In this document: positions 1 to 9,063 of the stretch, one piece after another
Layout of the letters: each line of letters starts with the position of its first letter
Numbering within the stretch: the first letter of the stretch is position 1
NCBI RefSeq assembly: GCF_009017495.1
Contig: NZ_CP044990.1
Coordinates: 1,507,001-1,571,000 of the forward strand
Direction of reading: 5' to 3'
From: Deinococcus sp. AJ005
GTDB taxonomy: Bacteria > Deinococcota > Deinococci > Deinococcales > Deinococcaceae
Length of the DNA: 64,000 nt
Translations under genes and position numbers: made by a program
The notes under the pieces: generated by a model
Databases searched by the model: none
Seen by the model: only the letters and a program-made list of their open reading frames with translations
Told to the model about the DNA's origin: nothing

Positions 1-459
1 GCGCAGAATCCCGGCGGTCATGTCGTCCAGGCCGTAAGGGGCATATACCTCGCCGCGCGCACTGACGCCCACACAGGTGCATTCCACCAGAAACTGATCG
101 ATGCCCTCGCGGACGCTGCGTAGTGCCGGGCGGTCCTGCCCGAATTTTTGCTTAAACCACAGGTGGACGCGCGCCTGATTGCGGACCTCGATGGGGGCGT
201 CCAGATGGGCGAACAGCGCCCCGGCCCGGCGGATCACGGCGTCCTCGGCGGCGTAGCTGGGGTCGTCATCCCAGTAGAAGATGTCGTAATCCCTGATCTG
301 GGCGGCTGGCGGTTGCCCGCTCTGCACGTTCCAGACGGTGCCGAACAGCGCCCCAGCCACCAGATGGGCCTGCGCCACACCCAACTCGGGCAGGCGCTCC
401 AGGAGGGACGCATTGACCGGATTCAGGCGCACCAGCCGCAGGAATTCGGCGTCGTTCAT
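1..459 (-). CDS. Nucleotidyltransferase family protein (partial, C-terminus outside window)
   Basis: The reverse strand reads open from ATG at 459 down to the window edge, giving about 153 residues starting MNDAEFLRLVRLNP. The segment IRDYDIFYWDDDPSYAAED with its acidic cluster, followed by an alternating-hydrophobic stretch and a Cys-containing strand (FLVECTCVGV), resembles the NTP_transf_6 (formerly DUF925) nucleotidyltransferase-like family. The substrate of that family is unknown. The gene lies 23 bases downstream of the ADP-ribosylglycohydrolase on the same strand, so the two may be cotranscribed. The stop codon is outside the window. Family assignment is from recalled motif likeness only. 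Confidence 0.7.
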   Translation of the reverse strand, partial: MNDAEFLRLVRLNPVNASLLERLPELGVAQAHLVAGALFGTVWNVQSGQPPAAQIRDYDIFYWDDDPSYAAEDAVIRRAGALFAHLDAPIEVRNQARVHLWFKQKFGQDRPALRSVREGIDQFLVECTCVGVSARGEVYAPYGLDDMTAGILR

Positions 460-482
460 GCCCGCCCGTTCATCCTGCTCAT

Positions 483-1472
483 TCACTTTGCCTGGGCGGC
501 CTGCACCACGGCTGGAAAATGCCCGGTGCAGGCCCAGTCGCGCTGCCAGCCCGGCCAGGTGTGACCCAGGCGCAGGGGCGCGAGCAGATGGGGGGGCACC
601 TCCAGCCCGCGCGCCCCGGCGACGGCTCCCACCACGCAGGCCACCGTATCGCTGTCGTCGCCCAGCAGCACGGCGGGTTCCACGCAGGCGTGCCAGGTGT
701 CGGCCCCTGCATGTTTCACGGCGGCTTCCAGCGTATCCAGCACGAAACCGCTCTGGGAGGTCAGGTGGCCGCCCAGGCTGGAGCGCACGCGGGCGCGGAC
801 CTCGGCGCGGGCCTGCCGCTCGCGGTCCCGGAACGCCGTGTGGGCATCGCGGGTGTCGATCCCGAACAGGCCAGCGTCCAGCAGGGCGGCGCGGGCATCG
901 AAATCGTCGGTGAGTTGCAGCGCGGCGGCGGCGGCCCCGGCGTAGGGCTGCCCCCCAGCCAGCGCCTCCAGAAAGGCCGTCAGAAACACCGAGGCATACA
1001 CGCAGCGGGGATCGGCGTGGGTCAGGGCGGTCACGGCAGCCGATGCATGGGCCAGCTCAGCGCCCCGGTATCCGGTGATCCACACGGCGGCGATTCGCAT
1101 CAGACCGCCGTTGCCAGCGCTCTGGAAGCCGCTGCCCTGCCACGCGCGCACGCCCCCATCCAGCGCCGCAAAACGCAGGGCCGCGCCGGTCAGGCCGCCC
1201 ACGTCCGGTGGCCCCGCCGCCAGCCATTCGCGCAGGGCGGCCAACACGCCTTCCAGGCCAGTTTTGCGGGCGTATCCCAGCAACGTCGCCACCACCATCT
1301 GGGTGTCGTCGGTGGCCTCGCCGGGCGCGAAGCCGAACACGCTGCCCGGTTGATAGTCCGTGAAGGTCGGCCCGTAGCGGGACGCGATGGCCTGGGGCGT
1401 CTTGAATTCGGTGGCGGCCCCCAGCGCGTCGGCTGCTGCCAGCGAAAAAAGCGTCCTGGTCACATCGGTCAT
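483..1472 (-). CDS. ADP-ribosylglycohydrolase family protein
   Basis: A protein of about 329 residues of the ADP-ribosylglycohydrolase (DraG/ARH) fold, which removes ADP-ribose from proteins or related adducts using two Mg ions. Visible signatures are the N-terminal metal motif GEATDDTQM, the central GNGGLMRIA loop, and the C-terminal LLGDDSDTVACVVGA motif whose Asp-Asp-Ser-Asp residues complete the metal site. The length is normal for the family. An in-frame ATG at 1487 would add five residues (MPECS). The 1472 start is preferred because homologues begin near MTDVTRTLF and a weak -10-like CAGAAT lies just upstream. No Shine-Dalgarno sequence is visible for either. It diverges from the DUF4388 gene at 1583. 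The natural substrate cannot be read from sequence. Confidence 0.85.
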   Translation of the reverse strand: MTDVTRTLFSLAAADALGAATEFKTPQAIASRYGPTFTDYQPGSVFGFAPGEATDDTQMVVATLLGYARKTGLEGVLAALREWLAAGPPDVGGLTGAALRFAALDGGVRAWQGSGFQSAGNGGLMRIAAVWITGYRGAELAHASAAVTALTHADPRCVYASVFLTAFLEALAGGQPYAGAAAAALQLTDDFDARAALLDAGLFGIDTRDAHTAFRDRERQARAEVRARVRSSLGGHLTSQSGFVLDTLEAAVKHAGADTWHACVEPAVLLGDDSDTVACVVGAVAGARGLEVPPHLLAPLRLGHTWPGWQRDWACTGHFPAVVQAAQAK

Positions 1473-1582
1473 GGAACATTCTGGCATGGCCGCCCCGCTG
1501 CGCTTCCCGGCGACCCGCCCACTGGGGGGGGCAAGGACAGCGCGCCTTTCAATTCAAAATCGCATTACACTGTGCTTACTTT

Positions 1583-2104
1583 ATGGTGCGCGGCGACCTT
1601 GCAGTTTTCCCCTTCCTTTCCGTCATGCAGATGCTTCTGACCAGTGGCCGCGATGGGCTGCTCAGTGTGGACCATGTGCGCGGGGGTCAACTGTGGCTGG
1701 AGCGCGGCGAGATCGTCCACGCCCGCTGCGGCCAGTTGAGCGGCGACCCGGCCCTGCAACTGCTGGCCAGCCTGAGCAGCGGCTCGTTTATTTTCGAGCC
1801 AGGGGTCAGCGCCCCCGAACGCAGCCTGCACCTGCACCGCGATTCGGCGCTGCGCCGCCTGTTCGAGGAAACCGACGCCTGGGAGCCGCTGCTGCGGACC
1901 TTCCCTGACTGGCAGCGCCGCCTGCGCTTTACCCCCCGCTGGTCCGAGGCGCAGCCCGTCACGCAACCGCAGTTCCGCGCCCTGAAACTGGTCTCACAGG
2001 AACTGGATATCCGCAGCATTCTGGAACGCAGCGGCGATTCACCCCGCACCGTGCTGGAAATCCTGCGCCCCTTCGTGATGGCCGGGCTGATCGAGGAATT
2101 CTAG
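1583..2104 (+). CDS. DUF4388 domain-containing protein (PatA N-terminal-like)
   Basis: A 173-residue protein. The opening MVRGDLAVFPFLSVMQMLL followed by GLLSVDHVRGGQLWLERGEIVHARCG and SGSFIFEPG is the DUF4388 pattern, found in response-regulator-like and gliding/signalling proteins and common in Deinococcus. It has no receiver or output domain, so it is a stand-alone DUF4388 unit. The C-terminal 60 residues look like a small helical, winged-helix-like tail (SQELDIRSILERSGDSPRTVLEILRPFVMAGLI). A -10-like TACACT lies 11 bases before the ATG. Role in signalling is family inference; partner unknown. Confidence 0.8.
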   Translation: MVRGDLAVFPFLSVMQMLLTSGRDGLLSVDHVRGGQLWLERGEIVHARCGQLSGDPALQLLASLSSGSFIFEPGVSAPERSLHLHRDSALRRLFEETDAWEPLLRTFPDWQRRLRFTPRWSEAQPVTQPQFRALKLVSQELDIRSILERSGDSPRTVLEILRPFVMAGLIEEF

Positions 2105-2123
2105 CCGCCTGATCTCTAATCCG

Positions 2124-2417
2124 TTAGAGGTCCACCCGTGCGTAATGCTCCACCGTCGGGAACGGATCGTAGAAATGGTGCAACAGTGAACGCCACTCCC
2201 CATATTCCGGGCTACCGCGAAAGCCCTGGGTGTGGTCTTCCAGGGTCTCCCACCACACCAGCAGGGCGTATTTGTGGTCATCTTCCAGGCAGCGTTGCAA
2301 CTCGTGGCGCACGTAGCCCCCCATGCTGGCAATGATCTGCTGCGCCCTGGCAAAGGCGGTTTCAAACTCGGCAGTCTGGCCGGGGCGAATGTGGAGGAGG
2401 GCGATTTCGTGAATCAT
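2124..2417 (-). CDS. Antibiotic biosynthesis monooxygenase (ABM) domain protein
   Basis: A 97-residue single-domain protein (MIHEIALLHIRPGQ...) with the alpha/beta dimeric ferredoxin-like ABM fold. The pattern includes MIHEIALLHIRPGQTAEFETAF, then YVRHELQRCLEDDHKYALLVWWETLEDH, and a C-terminal FYDPFPTVEHYARV strand. ABM-domain proteins act as small oxygenases, heme-degrading enzymes or sensors; which applies here is not visible. The open frame extends 100 codons further upstream, but that part runs through a decayed methyltransferase in another frame and lacks family likeness, so the start is placed at 2417. A TACACT hexamer lies 9 bases before that ATG and supports this choice. Confidence 0.8.
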   Translation of the reverse strand: MIHEIALLHIRPGQTAEFETAFARAQQIIASMGGYVRHELQRCLEDDHKYALLVWWETLEDHTQGFRGSPEYGEWRSLLHHFYDPFPTVEHYARVDL

Positions 2418-2458
2418 GGTTGGCCCAGTGTATCCACGCAGAACATCAGCCCACTCAC

Positions 2459-2695
2459 TCAGCCCAGATACACGCTGCCCATGCCTACGCCCGTGCCGAG
2501 TTCCAGTATCTGTCCGCCCGGCTTGCTGGCAACCAGGGTGCTGAGAAACTGGCCGGTCAGCGCCTCGCAACTGGCATTGAAACCGAGTTCGGTGGCTTGT
2601 TTGTGGAATTGATCGGCGGGGACAGCGTGAGCTGTCTTTTCTGTAGCTGCCTCTGAACTCGTCAGGATGAACTGCGGAGTGGGCAGTCCAGTGGG
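2459..2695 (-). pseudogene. Fragment of a class I SAM-dependent methyltransferase
   Basis: Between an in-frame TAG (2696-2698) and a TGA (2459-2461) the reverse strand encodes 78 residues that read like the N-terminal part of an O-methyltransferase. It includes KTAHAVPADQFHKQATELGF, then FLSTLVASKPGG, then the SAM-binding motif I ILELGTGVGMGSVYLG, and stops right after it. The rest of the Rossmann fold is missing, and the upstream TAG removes any start codon. It lies directly after the leuA terminator. It is therefore called a decayed or truncated remnant rather than a functional gene. The exact subfamily is not certain. Confidence 0.7.
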
Positions 2696-2715
2696 CTAGG
2701 AAACCAGATGTGTTC

Positions 2716-2760
2716 AAAAGCCGGACAGGAACTGATAAAAGATTCCCGTCCGGCTTTTTT
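2716..2760 (-). terminator. Terminator downstream of leuA
   Basis: An inverted repeat pairs AAAAGCCGGAC (2716-2726) with GTCCGGCTTTT (2748-2758), an 11-base-pair stem with A/T flanks on both sides. On the minus strand it ends in a short T run and sits about 55 bases after the leuA stop. The flanks would also allow function on the plus strand. Confidence 0.8.
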
Positions 2761-2812
2761 GGCGTTGTTTAAGAACTCAAGATGCTCTCCGCCTCATCTA
2801 CTGCTCTAAGTC

Positions 2813-4396
<1,584 letters not shown>

Positions 4397-4437
4397 GTGG
4401 ACTCCTATTTTTTAGACTTGAGGTAAGAGGCGGCACA

Positions 4438-4577
4438 AGAAATCCCCCGAAGGGGACTCCTCCGGGGGACTGGGCGGGCCATATTTGCCTGGCCGTTCAC
4501 TCCACCGGAGGACGGGTAAGCAGGAGGCCAGAGCGGATCATGGGGGGAATGTAACTGATATGGGTGTTGGGAAGCAA
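4438..4577 (-). promoter_or_regulatory. leuA promoter and leucine attenuator (leader region)
   Basis: On the minus strand a -35 element TTGCTT (4577-4572), a 17-base spacer and a -10 element TTACAT (4554-4549) place the start point at the A of an ATG (4541). That ATG opens a 14-codon leader peptide with three consecutive Leu codons. Downstream, TCCTCCGG inside the peptide (4512-4505) is perfectly complementary to CCGGAGGA (4465-4458). The next segment can instead form the hairpin AGTCCCC/GGGGGATT (4458-4441) followed by TTTCTT. These mutually exclusive pairings fit classical ribosome-stalling attenuation of leuA. The terminator U-run is short, so strength is uncertain. Confidence 0.75.
4497..4541 (-). 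CDS. leuA leader peptide (MIRSGLLLTRPPVE)
   Basis: This is a 14-residue ORF, MIRSGLLLTRPPVE, with codons CTC CTG CTT for the Leu run. It lies about 100 bases upstream of leuA on the same strand. It has no Shine-Dalgarno sequence; the predicted transcript starts at its own A, so it would be translated as a leaderless message. The Arg-Pro-Pro-Val codons form one arm of the putative antiterminator, so a ribosome stalled on Leu codons would change downstream folding. The peptide itself is unlikely to have another function. Confidence 0.75.
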   Translation of the reverse strand: MIRSGLLLTRPPVE

Positions 4578-4604
4578 GAGGAGTCGTCTAACCTGCTGCG
4601 CTCA

Positions 4605-5996
4605 TCACACCACGCCCTGCTCCAGCATCGCCTGAGCCACCTTCACGAATCCAGCCACGTTCGCCCCCTGAAGGTAGCTGAGGCTGCCGTCGGGCCGCCG
4701 TCCGTGGATCAGGGCGGCCCGGTGAATGCCGCGCATGATCTCGTGCAATCTCGCGTCTACCTCGTCGCGGGTCCAGTGCAGGCGCTGGGCGTTCTGGCTC
4801 ATTTCCAGGCCGCTGGTGGCCACGCCGCCAGCGTTGCTGGCTTTGCCAGGGGCATACAGCACGCCTGAGTCCTCAAATCGTTTGGCCGCTTCAAAGGTGC
4901 AGGGCATGTTGGCTCCCTCGGCCACGGCCACCACGCCGTTCTTGATCAGGGTGGCGGCGTCGTCCTCGTCCAGCTCGTTCTGGGTGGCGCAGGGCAGGGC
5001 CACATCCACCGCTACGCCCCAGGGCCGCGCCCCCGCGTGGTACTGCGCTCCCACCAGCCGGGCGTATTCCTCCACCCGGCCTTGCTGTACGTTGCGAACT
5101 TCCATCAGCGTTGCCAGTTTGTCGGGCGTGAAGCCGTCCTCGTCCACGGCAGTTCCGCCCGAATCTGAAACCGTGACCACCTTCGCCCCCAGTTGCATGG
5201 CCTTCTCGATGGCGTACTGCGCCACATTGCCCGAACCGGACACCGAAACGCGCATCCCCTCCATCCCACGCCCCTCGTGTTCCAGCATTTCCTGCACAAA
5301 GTAGACGGTGCCGTAGCCAGTCGCCTCCGGGCGAATCAGCGAGCCGCCGTAGGTCAGCCCCTTGCCCGTGAACACCGAGTCGGCGCGGTTGGTCAGCTTT
5401 TTCATCATGCCGGTCAGGTAGCCGATTTCGCGCCCGCCCACGCCGATGTCCCCGGCGGGCACGTCGGTATCTGCACCAATATGCCGGAACAGTTCGGTCA
5501 TGAACGCCTGACAGAAGCGCATCACTTCCAGGTCGCTCTTGCCCTTGGGGTCAAAGTCGCTGCCGCCCTTGCCGCCGCCCATCGGCAGCGTGGTCAGGGC
5601 GTTCTTGAAGGTCTGTTCAAAGGCCAGGAACTTCAGAATGGACAGGTTGACGCTGGGGTGAAAGCGCAGCCCGCCCTTGTACGGCCCGATGGCGCTGCTG
5701 TGCTGGATGCGGTAGCCCCGGTTGACCTGCACCCCGCCGCTGTCGTCGATCCAGCACACTCGGAAGATGATGACGCGCTCGGGTTCTACCAGCCGCTTGA
5801 GCAAGCTTTGCCGGGCGTACTGCGGATGCTCCTGAAGGAAGGGCCACAGGCTCTCCATCACTTCCTCAACGGCCTGAAGGAACTCTGGCTGATTGCGGTT
5901 CATGTGTGTGACGCTGTTCAGAAAGTCCTGCACGCTGCCCAGGCTGCTGCTGCTCACGGCGTGGCTCAAGCGGAGGCTCCCGGTAGCGGGCCACAC
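4605..5996 (-). CDS. gdhA: NADP-specific glutamate dehydrogenase
   Basis: Reductive amination of 2-oxoglutarate to glutamate; hexameric enzyme of about 450 residues close in sequence to E. coli GdhA. Diagnostic stretches are YKGGLRFHPSVNLSILKFL, the PMGGGKGGSDFDPKGKS loop with the catalytic Lys, DVPAGDIGVGGREIGYL, and the Rossmann SVSGSGNVAQYAIEKAM. The C-terminus closes with NAGGVATSGLEMSQN and QGANVAGFVKVA. The 5' end is ambiguous: 5996 is GTG with no ribosome site, TTG at 5969 has GGGAG seven bases upstream, and GTG at 5957 matches the E. coli start best. True length may thus be 451-463 residues. It is transcribed toward the leuA leader. Confidence 0.93.
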   Translation of the reverse strand: MWPATGSLRLSHAVSSSSLGSVQDFLNSVTHMNRNQPEFLQAVEEVMESLWPFLQEHPQYARQSLLKRLVEPERVIIFRVCWIDDSGGVQVNRGYRIQHSSAIGPYKGGLRFHPSVNLSILKFLAFEQTFKNALTTLPMGGGKGGSDFDPKGKSDLEVMRFCQAFMTELFRHIGADTDVPAGDIGVGGREIGYLTGMMKKLTNRADSVFTGKGLTYGGSLIRPEATGYGTVYFVQEMLEHEGRGMEGMRVSVSGSGNVAQYAIEKAMQLGAKVVTVSDSGGTAVDEDGFTPDKLATLMEVRNVQQGRVEEYARLVGAQYHAGARPWGVAVDVALPCATQNELDEDDAATLIKNGVVAVAEGANMPCTFEAAKRFEDSGVLYAPGKASNAGGVATSGLEMSQNAQRLHWTRDEVDARLHEIMRGIHRAALIHGRRPDGSLSYLQGANVAGFVKVAQAMLEQGVV

Positions 5997-6160
5997 AGAA
6001 GGGCGACAGGGCGGCGCAATTCAGGGCCGCGCAATTTATGGAGGGGTCTAAGCATCATGTCCCACTATGGCAAAGGGCCGACTTGCACGCGAAAATGCGT
6101 CGAGACAGCTCTGGAGATTTGTCTAACCCGGGTGCTGGAAGTGCAACACCGAATCTGCGC

Positions 6161-6640
6161 TCAGTTCCCCACCGACACCACGTTGCAGGTGCAGCGGGCC
6201 AGGCTGGTCAGCCGTCCGCGCCCGTCCCTGATTTCCACTGTCCAGACCATCACGCTGCGCCCCCGGTACGCCAGCGTCGCCTCACCGGTCACCACGCCGC
6301 CCGATACGCCCCGAACGTGCGTGCCGCTGAGGTCCACACCCACGGCCACCTGCTTGCGGGGGTCCAGATTGATCCACGAACCCACGCTCGCCAGTTCCTC
6401 GGCCAGCGCCAGATTCGCGCCGCCGTGCAGCCGTCCAGCGGGCTGAAGGTTGCCCTCCACCGGCATCTCCGCACGCAGACAGTCACGGGTCACGCTGAGA
6501 AAGCGGATGCCCAGTCGTGCGCCCAGGGTGCCGCTCAGGCCGTCCCCCTGCGGGCCGTTGATGCGGGCGGCCACTTCCTCCGGCGTCAGGTGGGCGAAGT
6601 CCTCGGGGGCGGGGAAATTGAGATCCGGGTGCAGGGTCAT
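6161..6640 (-). CDS. PaaI-family hotdog-fold thioesterase
   Basis: A 159-residue single hotdog domain. The stretch AGRLHGGANLALAEELASVGS carries the Gly-rich turn and the conserved acidic residue on the long helix used for acyl-CoA thioester hydrolysis in the PaaI/MenI group. The strand VAVGVDLSGTHVRGVSGGVVTGEATLAYRGRSVMVWTVEIRD follows the family pattern. It probably hydrolyses an aromatic or medium acyl-CoA; the substrate cannot be read. A TATCCT hexamer six bases before the ATG and the absence of a Shine-Dalgarno sequence suggest a leaderless message. Confidence 0.85.
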   Translation of the reverse strand: MTLHPDLNFPAPEDFAHLTPEEVAARINGPQGDGLSGTLGARLGIRFLSVTRDCLRAEMPVEGNLQPAGRLHGGANLALAEELASVGSWINLDPRKQVAVGVDLSGTHVRGVSGGVVTGEATLAYRGRSVMVWTVEIRDGRGRLTSLARCTCNVVSVGN

Positions 6641-6668
6641 AACGCGAGGATAGGGTGCCGGCGCGGCC

Positions 6669-7256
6669 TCAGCCCTGCGGGTGATCCAGGGTCTTGCCCA
6701 CGCCCAGGCCGTGTCGGTAGACTAGTTCGCCGCCCAGGAAGCCCCCGGCCAGCGCCAGCCCCAGCGCCGTCCCCGACAGCACTTTGCCCAGCCCCCGCTT
6801 GTTTTTACGTCGCGCCACAATCGAGCCGATGTTCAGAAAAAAGGCCGTTTCGTTCAGCAGGCCGTGAATCAGGCCAGTGCGCCGGGCCTCGCCGCGTGCG
6901 CCCGCCCAGTCGGTCCAGCCTGTGGCGATGGTGGCCACTGCGCCCACCGTGCCCAGCGTCAACGCCAGATCGGCGGCCCGCTGGGTTTCCTCCGACTTCT
7001 GGCTGGGGAAGAAGTCCAGCATCCCGGCGATCATCCAGCCGCCCAGCGGCAGATGCACCAGAATCGGGTGAATCGGGTGGCCCAGCGGAACGCCGTGCAA
7101 AATATCGGTCACGCCGTCTGGCAGCAAGCCTTCCGCGCCGCGCAGGGCCAGTTGAAGTTTCCCGGCCAGTTCCTCAATGGCGTCGTGGTTGACCACCGCG
7201 TCCTCGACGACGGAACTGGACTTGTCCTGATCGGCTTGCCAGGGAAGAAGACTCAT
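6669..7256 (-). CDS. DUF2231 family membrane protein
   Basis: A 195-residue protein with the DUF2231 signature LHGVPLGHPIHPILVHLPLGGW at about residues 52-73. It is followed by four hydrophobic segments (IAGMLDFF, AADLALTLGTVGAVATIATG, a segment before ARRKNKRG, and GTALGLALAGGFLGGELVY). The histidine-rich first segment and the TGWTDW loop are family features and might coordinate metal or heme, but no function is established. A TATGCT hexamer lies six bases before the ATG (leaderless type). Neighbours are a thioesterase and a CobW GTPase; no functional link is evident. Confidence 0.8.
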   Translation of the reverse strand: MSLLPWQADQDKSSSVVEDAVVNHDAIEELAGKLQLALRGAEGLLPDGVTDILHGVPLGHPIHPILVHLPLGGWMIAGMLDFFPSQKSEETQRAADLALTLGTVGAVATIATGWTDWAGARGEARRTGLIHGLLNETAFFLNIGSIVARRKNKRGLGKVLSGTALGLALAGGFLGGELVYRHGLGVGKTLDHPQG

Positions 7257-7316
7257 GCCCAGAGCATAGGCTGGTCATCCCGTTTCGACGTGCCGTCCAC
7301 GCTCAAGATCGGTTCA

Positions 7317-8300
7317 TCAATCTGGAATCAGGTCTGCCGGATCAGGGGTCAGGCAGGCTTCAAAGGCCGTCGCGTACTCCTCCCGTTCCAGCCCACGTCC
7401 GATGAAGACCAGTTCGCTGCCGCCCTTGTTATCGTCCCAGGCGTCGGCGGTGAACAGATCGCGAACCGCCTGAAACAGGATGCGCTGCGGGTAGCCGTGC
7501 AAATCCAGCCAGCCTTTGACGCGCAACACCTCGGCAGGCCGGGCCAGGATGAACGAGGTCATGAAGCGCTGCCACTCGTAGGGATCCAGCGGACGGTCTA
7601 CGCGCAGGGTGAAGGTCTTCAGGTCCGGTGTGTGGGCGTGTGTCTCGGTCTCCTGGCCGTCCAGCACGCGCGGATCGAAGTCGTCGCGGGCCAGCAGGGC
7701 GTCGGCATCGATCTGGCCGCGCTCCACGCTGATCACACGGGCCAGCGGATTGACGCCGCGTAATGTCGCTTCGGCCCGTGCCAGTGCCTCCGGGTCGGCC
7801 AGATCGGTCTTGTTCAGTACCACCACGTTGGCATAGGCCAGTTGCCGCGCGGCCTCCGGGTGTTCGCGTAGGGTTTGCAACACGTGGCGGGCGTCCACCA
7901 CCGCCACCAGCGTCGTGACCCGGAAGGCCGCGCGCACCCCGCGTTCCAGCAACGTTGCCAATACGGGCGTCGGGTCGGCCACACCAGACAGTTCCACGAT
8001 CACGGCATCGGGTTTCTGCTCACGCATCGAGATCGTCACCAGCGCCCGCAGCAGGTCATCGCGCCCGGTGCAGCACAGACAGCCCGCCGTCAGCTCGGTC
8101 ACGTCGTCCTGCAACCGTTCGATCAGGCTACCGTCCACCCCGGCCTGTCCAAATTCATTGACGATCACGCCCAGCCGGTGCGGCAGGCTGCGGATCAGGT
8201 GGTTGACCAACGTGGTCTTGCCCGCGCCCAGAAAGCCGCCGATGACGATGATGGGAATGCGCGGATTGGGAGTGGGGGAGGCGGATGGGGACCGAATCAT
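7317..8300 (-). CDS. CobW/COG0523 family GTP-binding metallochaperone
   Basis: A 327-residue G3E-family GTPase. The N-terminus carries the Walker A motif GGFLGAGKTTL (about 21-31), the metal-binding CLCC motif inside ELTAGCLCCTGRDDLL, an Asp/Glu switch (IVELSGVADP), and the guanine-specificity motif NKTD. The C-terminal CobW_C domain covers FTLRVDRPLDPYEWQRF to the end. Family members deliver zinc or other metals to target enzymes, often in zinc limitation. No Zur box could be recognised in the short gap to the divergent TMEM175 gene, which starts only 18 bases away. The metal is therefore unassigned. Confidence 0.88.
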   Translation of the reverse strand: MIRSPSASPTPNPRIPIIVIGGFLGAGKTTLVNHLIRSLPHRLGVIVNEFGQAGVDGSLIERLQDDVTELTAGCLCCTGRDDLLRALVTISMREQKPDAVIVELSGVADPTPVLATLLERGVRAAFRVTTLVAVVDARHVLQTLREHPEAARQLAYANVVVLNKTDLADPEALARAEATLRGVNPLARVISVERGQIDADALLARDDFDPRVLDGQETETHAHTPDLKTFTLRVDRPLDPYEWQRFMTSFILARPAEVLRVKGWLDLHGYPQRILFQAVRDLFTADAWDDNKGGSELVFIGRGLEREEYATAFEACLTPDPADLIPD

Positions 8301-8317
8301 GCTTTACCTTAAAGCCG

Positions 8318-8952
8318 ATGCCCTCACCCGACAGCAGCATGGCCCTGTTCTTCAGAAGTCCGCAGCGATTGGAAGCCCTCAGCGACGGCGTTTTTGCCAT
8401 TGCCATCACGTTGCTGGTACTGGAAATCAAAGCGCCACAGGTGGGCGAACATGCCAGCCCGGCGGCATTGTGGCGCGGCCTGGGGCAGCTCTGGCCCTCG
8501 TATCTGGCCTATGTCCTGGCGTTTTTACCATCCTGATCGCCTGGATCGGGCATCACATGACCATCGGGCAGGTCAAACGGATGACCCACGGGCTTCTCTA
8601 TACCAACGGCTTCTTTCTGCTGACCATCTCATTCCTGCCGTTTCCCACATCTGTCGTGGCCGAACACCTGCGTTCTGCATCGGCCAGCGCTGCCGTGGAC
8701 TTCTATGCTTTTGCCAATCTGCTCACGTCGCTGGCCTTCTATATCCTGCTCCGGGCCTTGATCCAGCAACATCCCGAAAGCCGTAGCCTGCTCCGGCCCT
8801 CCAGTCTGAAATCAGCCGTTGGCGGCGTCTGGTGGGTACTGTGCGGCATTCTGGCCCTGCTCAGCCCGTTCCTTTCTCTGCTGCTACTGGGACTGATGTG
8901 GCTGTGGTGGACTTTTCCATTCTTTGTGCGGCGGGTTCAGAAGGTGGTCTAA
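8318..8952 (+). pseudogene. TMEM175-family (DUF1211) potassium channel gene with a frameshift
   Basis: The first part (from 8318 or 8339) encodes RLEALSDGVFAIAITLLVLEI, the TMEM175 hallmark first helix, but the frame closes at a TGA soon after YLAYVLAF. The rest of the protein (ILIAWIGHHMTIGQVKRM through to RRVQKVV, four further hydrophobic segments) continues in the +1-shifted frame to 8952. The break falls in GCGTTTTTACC near 8520-8529, where a run of five T replaces the six needed for an unbroken AFFTILIAW. Total length is 635 bases, one short of 212 codons. It could be a true mutation, a homopolymer sequencing error, or rarely slippage. Both ends are otherwise intact. Confidence 0.8.
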
Positions 8953-9063
8953 GGGCGTGCTCATGAGGTTATGACCGCAGCACCAGCGCTTTGGTCGGGT
9001 GATGATCGTGAGCCGTGATAAGTCTCATGAGCGTTCTCATTCACCTGCCCCGTACCGTGAGGC

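Noticed and set aside
519..1640. Long plus-strand open frame opposite the ADP-ribosylglycohydrolase gene
   Set aside because: Antisense shadow of GC-rich coding sequence; Gln/Gly/His-rich translation with no domain likeness.
2418..2717. N-terminal extension of the ABM protein to 197 residues
   Set aside because: The extra part reads through the methyltransferase fragment in another frame and lacks a plausible start signal; homologous length is about 97 residues.
4400..4560. T-box riboswitch upstream of leuA
   Set aside because: No AGGGTGGNACCGCG-like T-box sequence was found; the leader peptide and pairing arms explain the region better.
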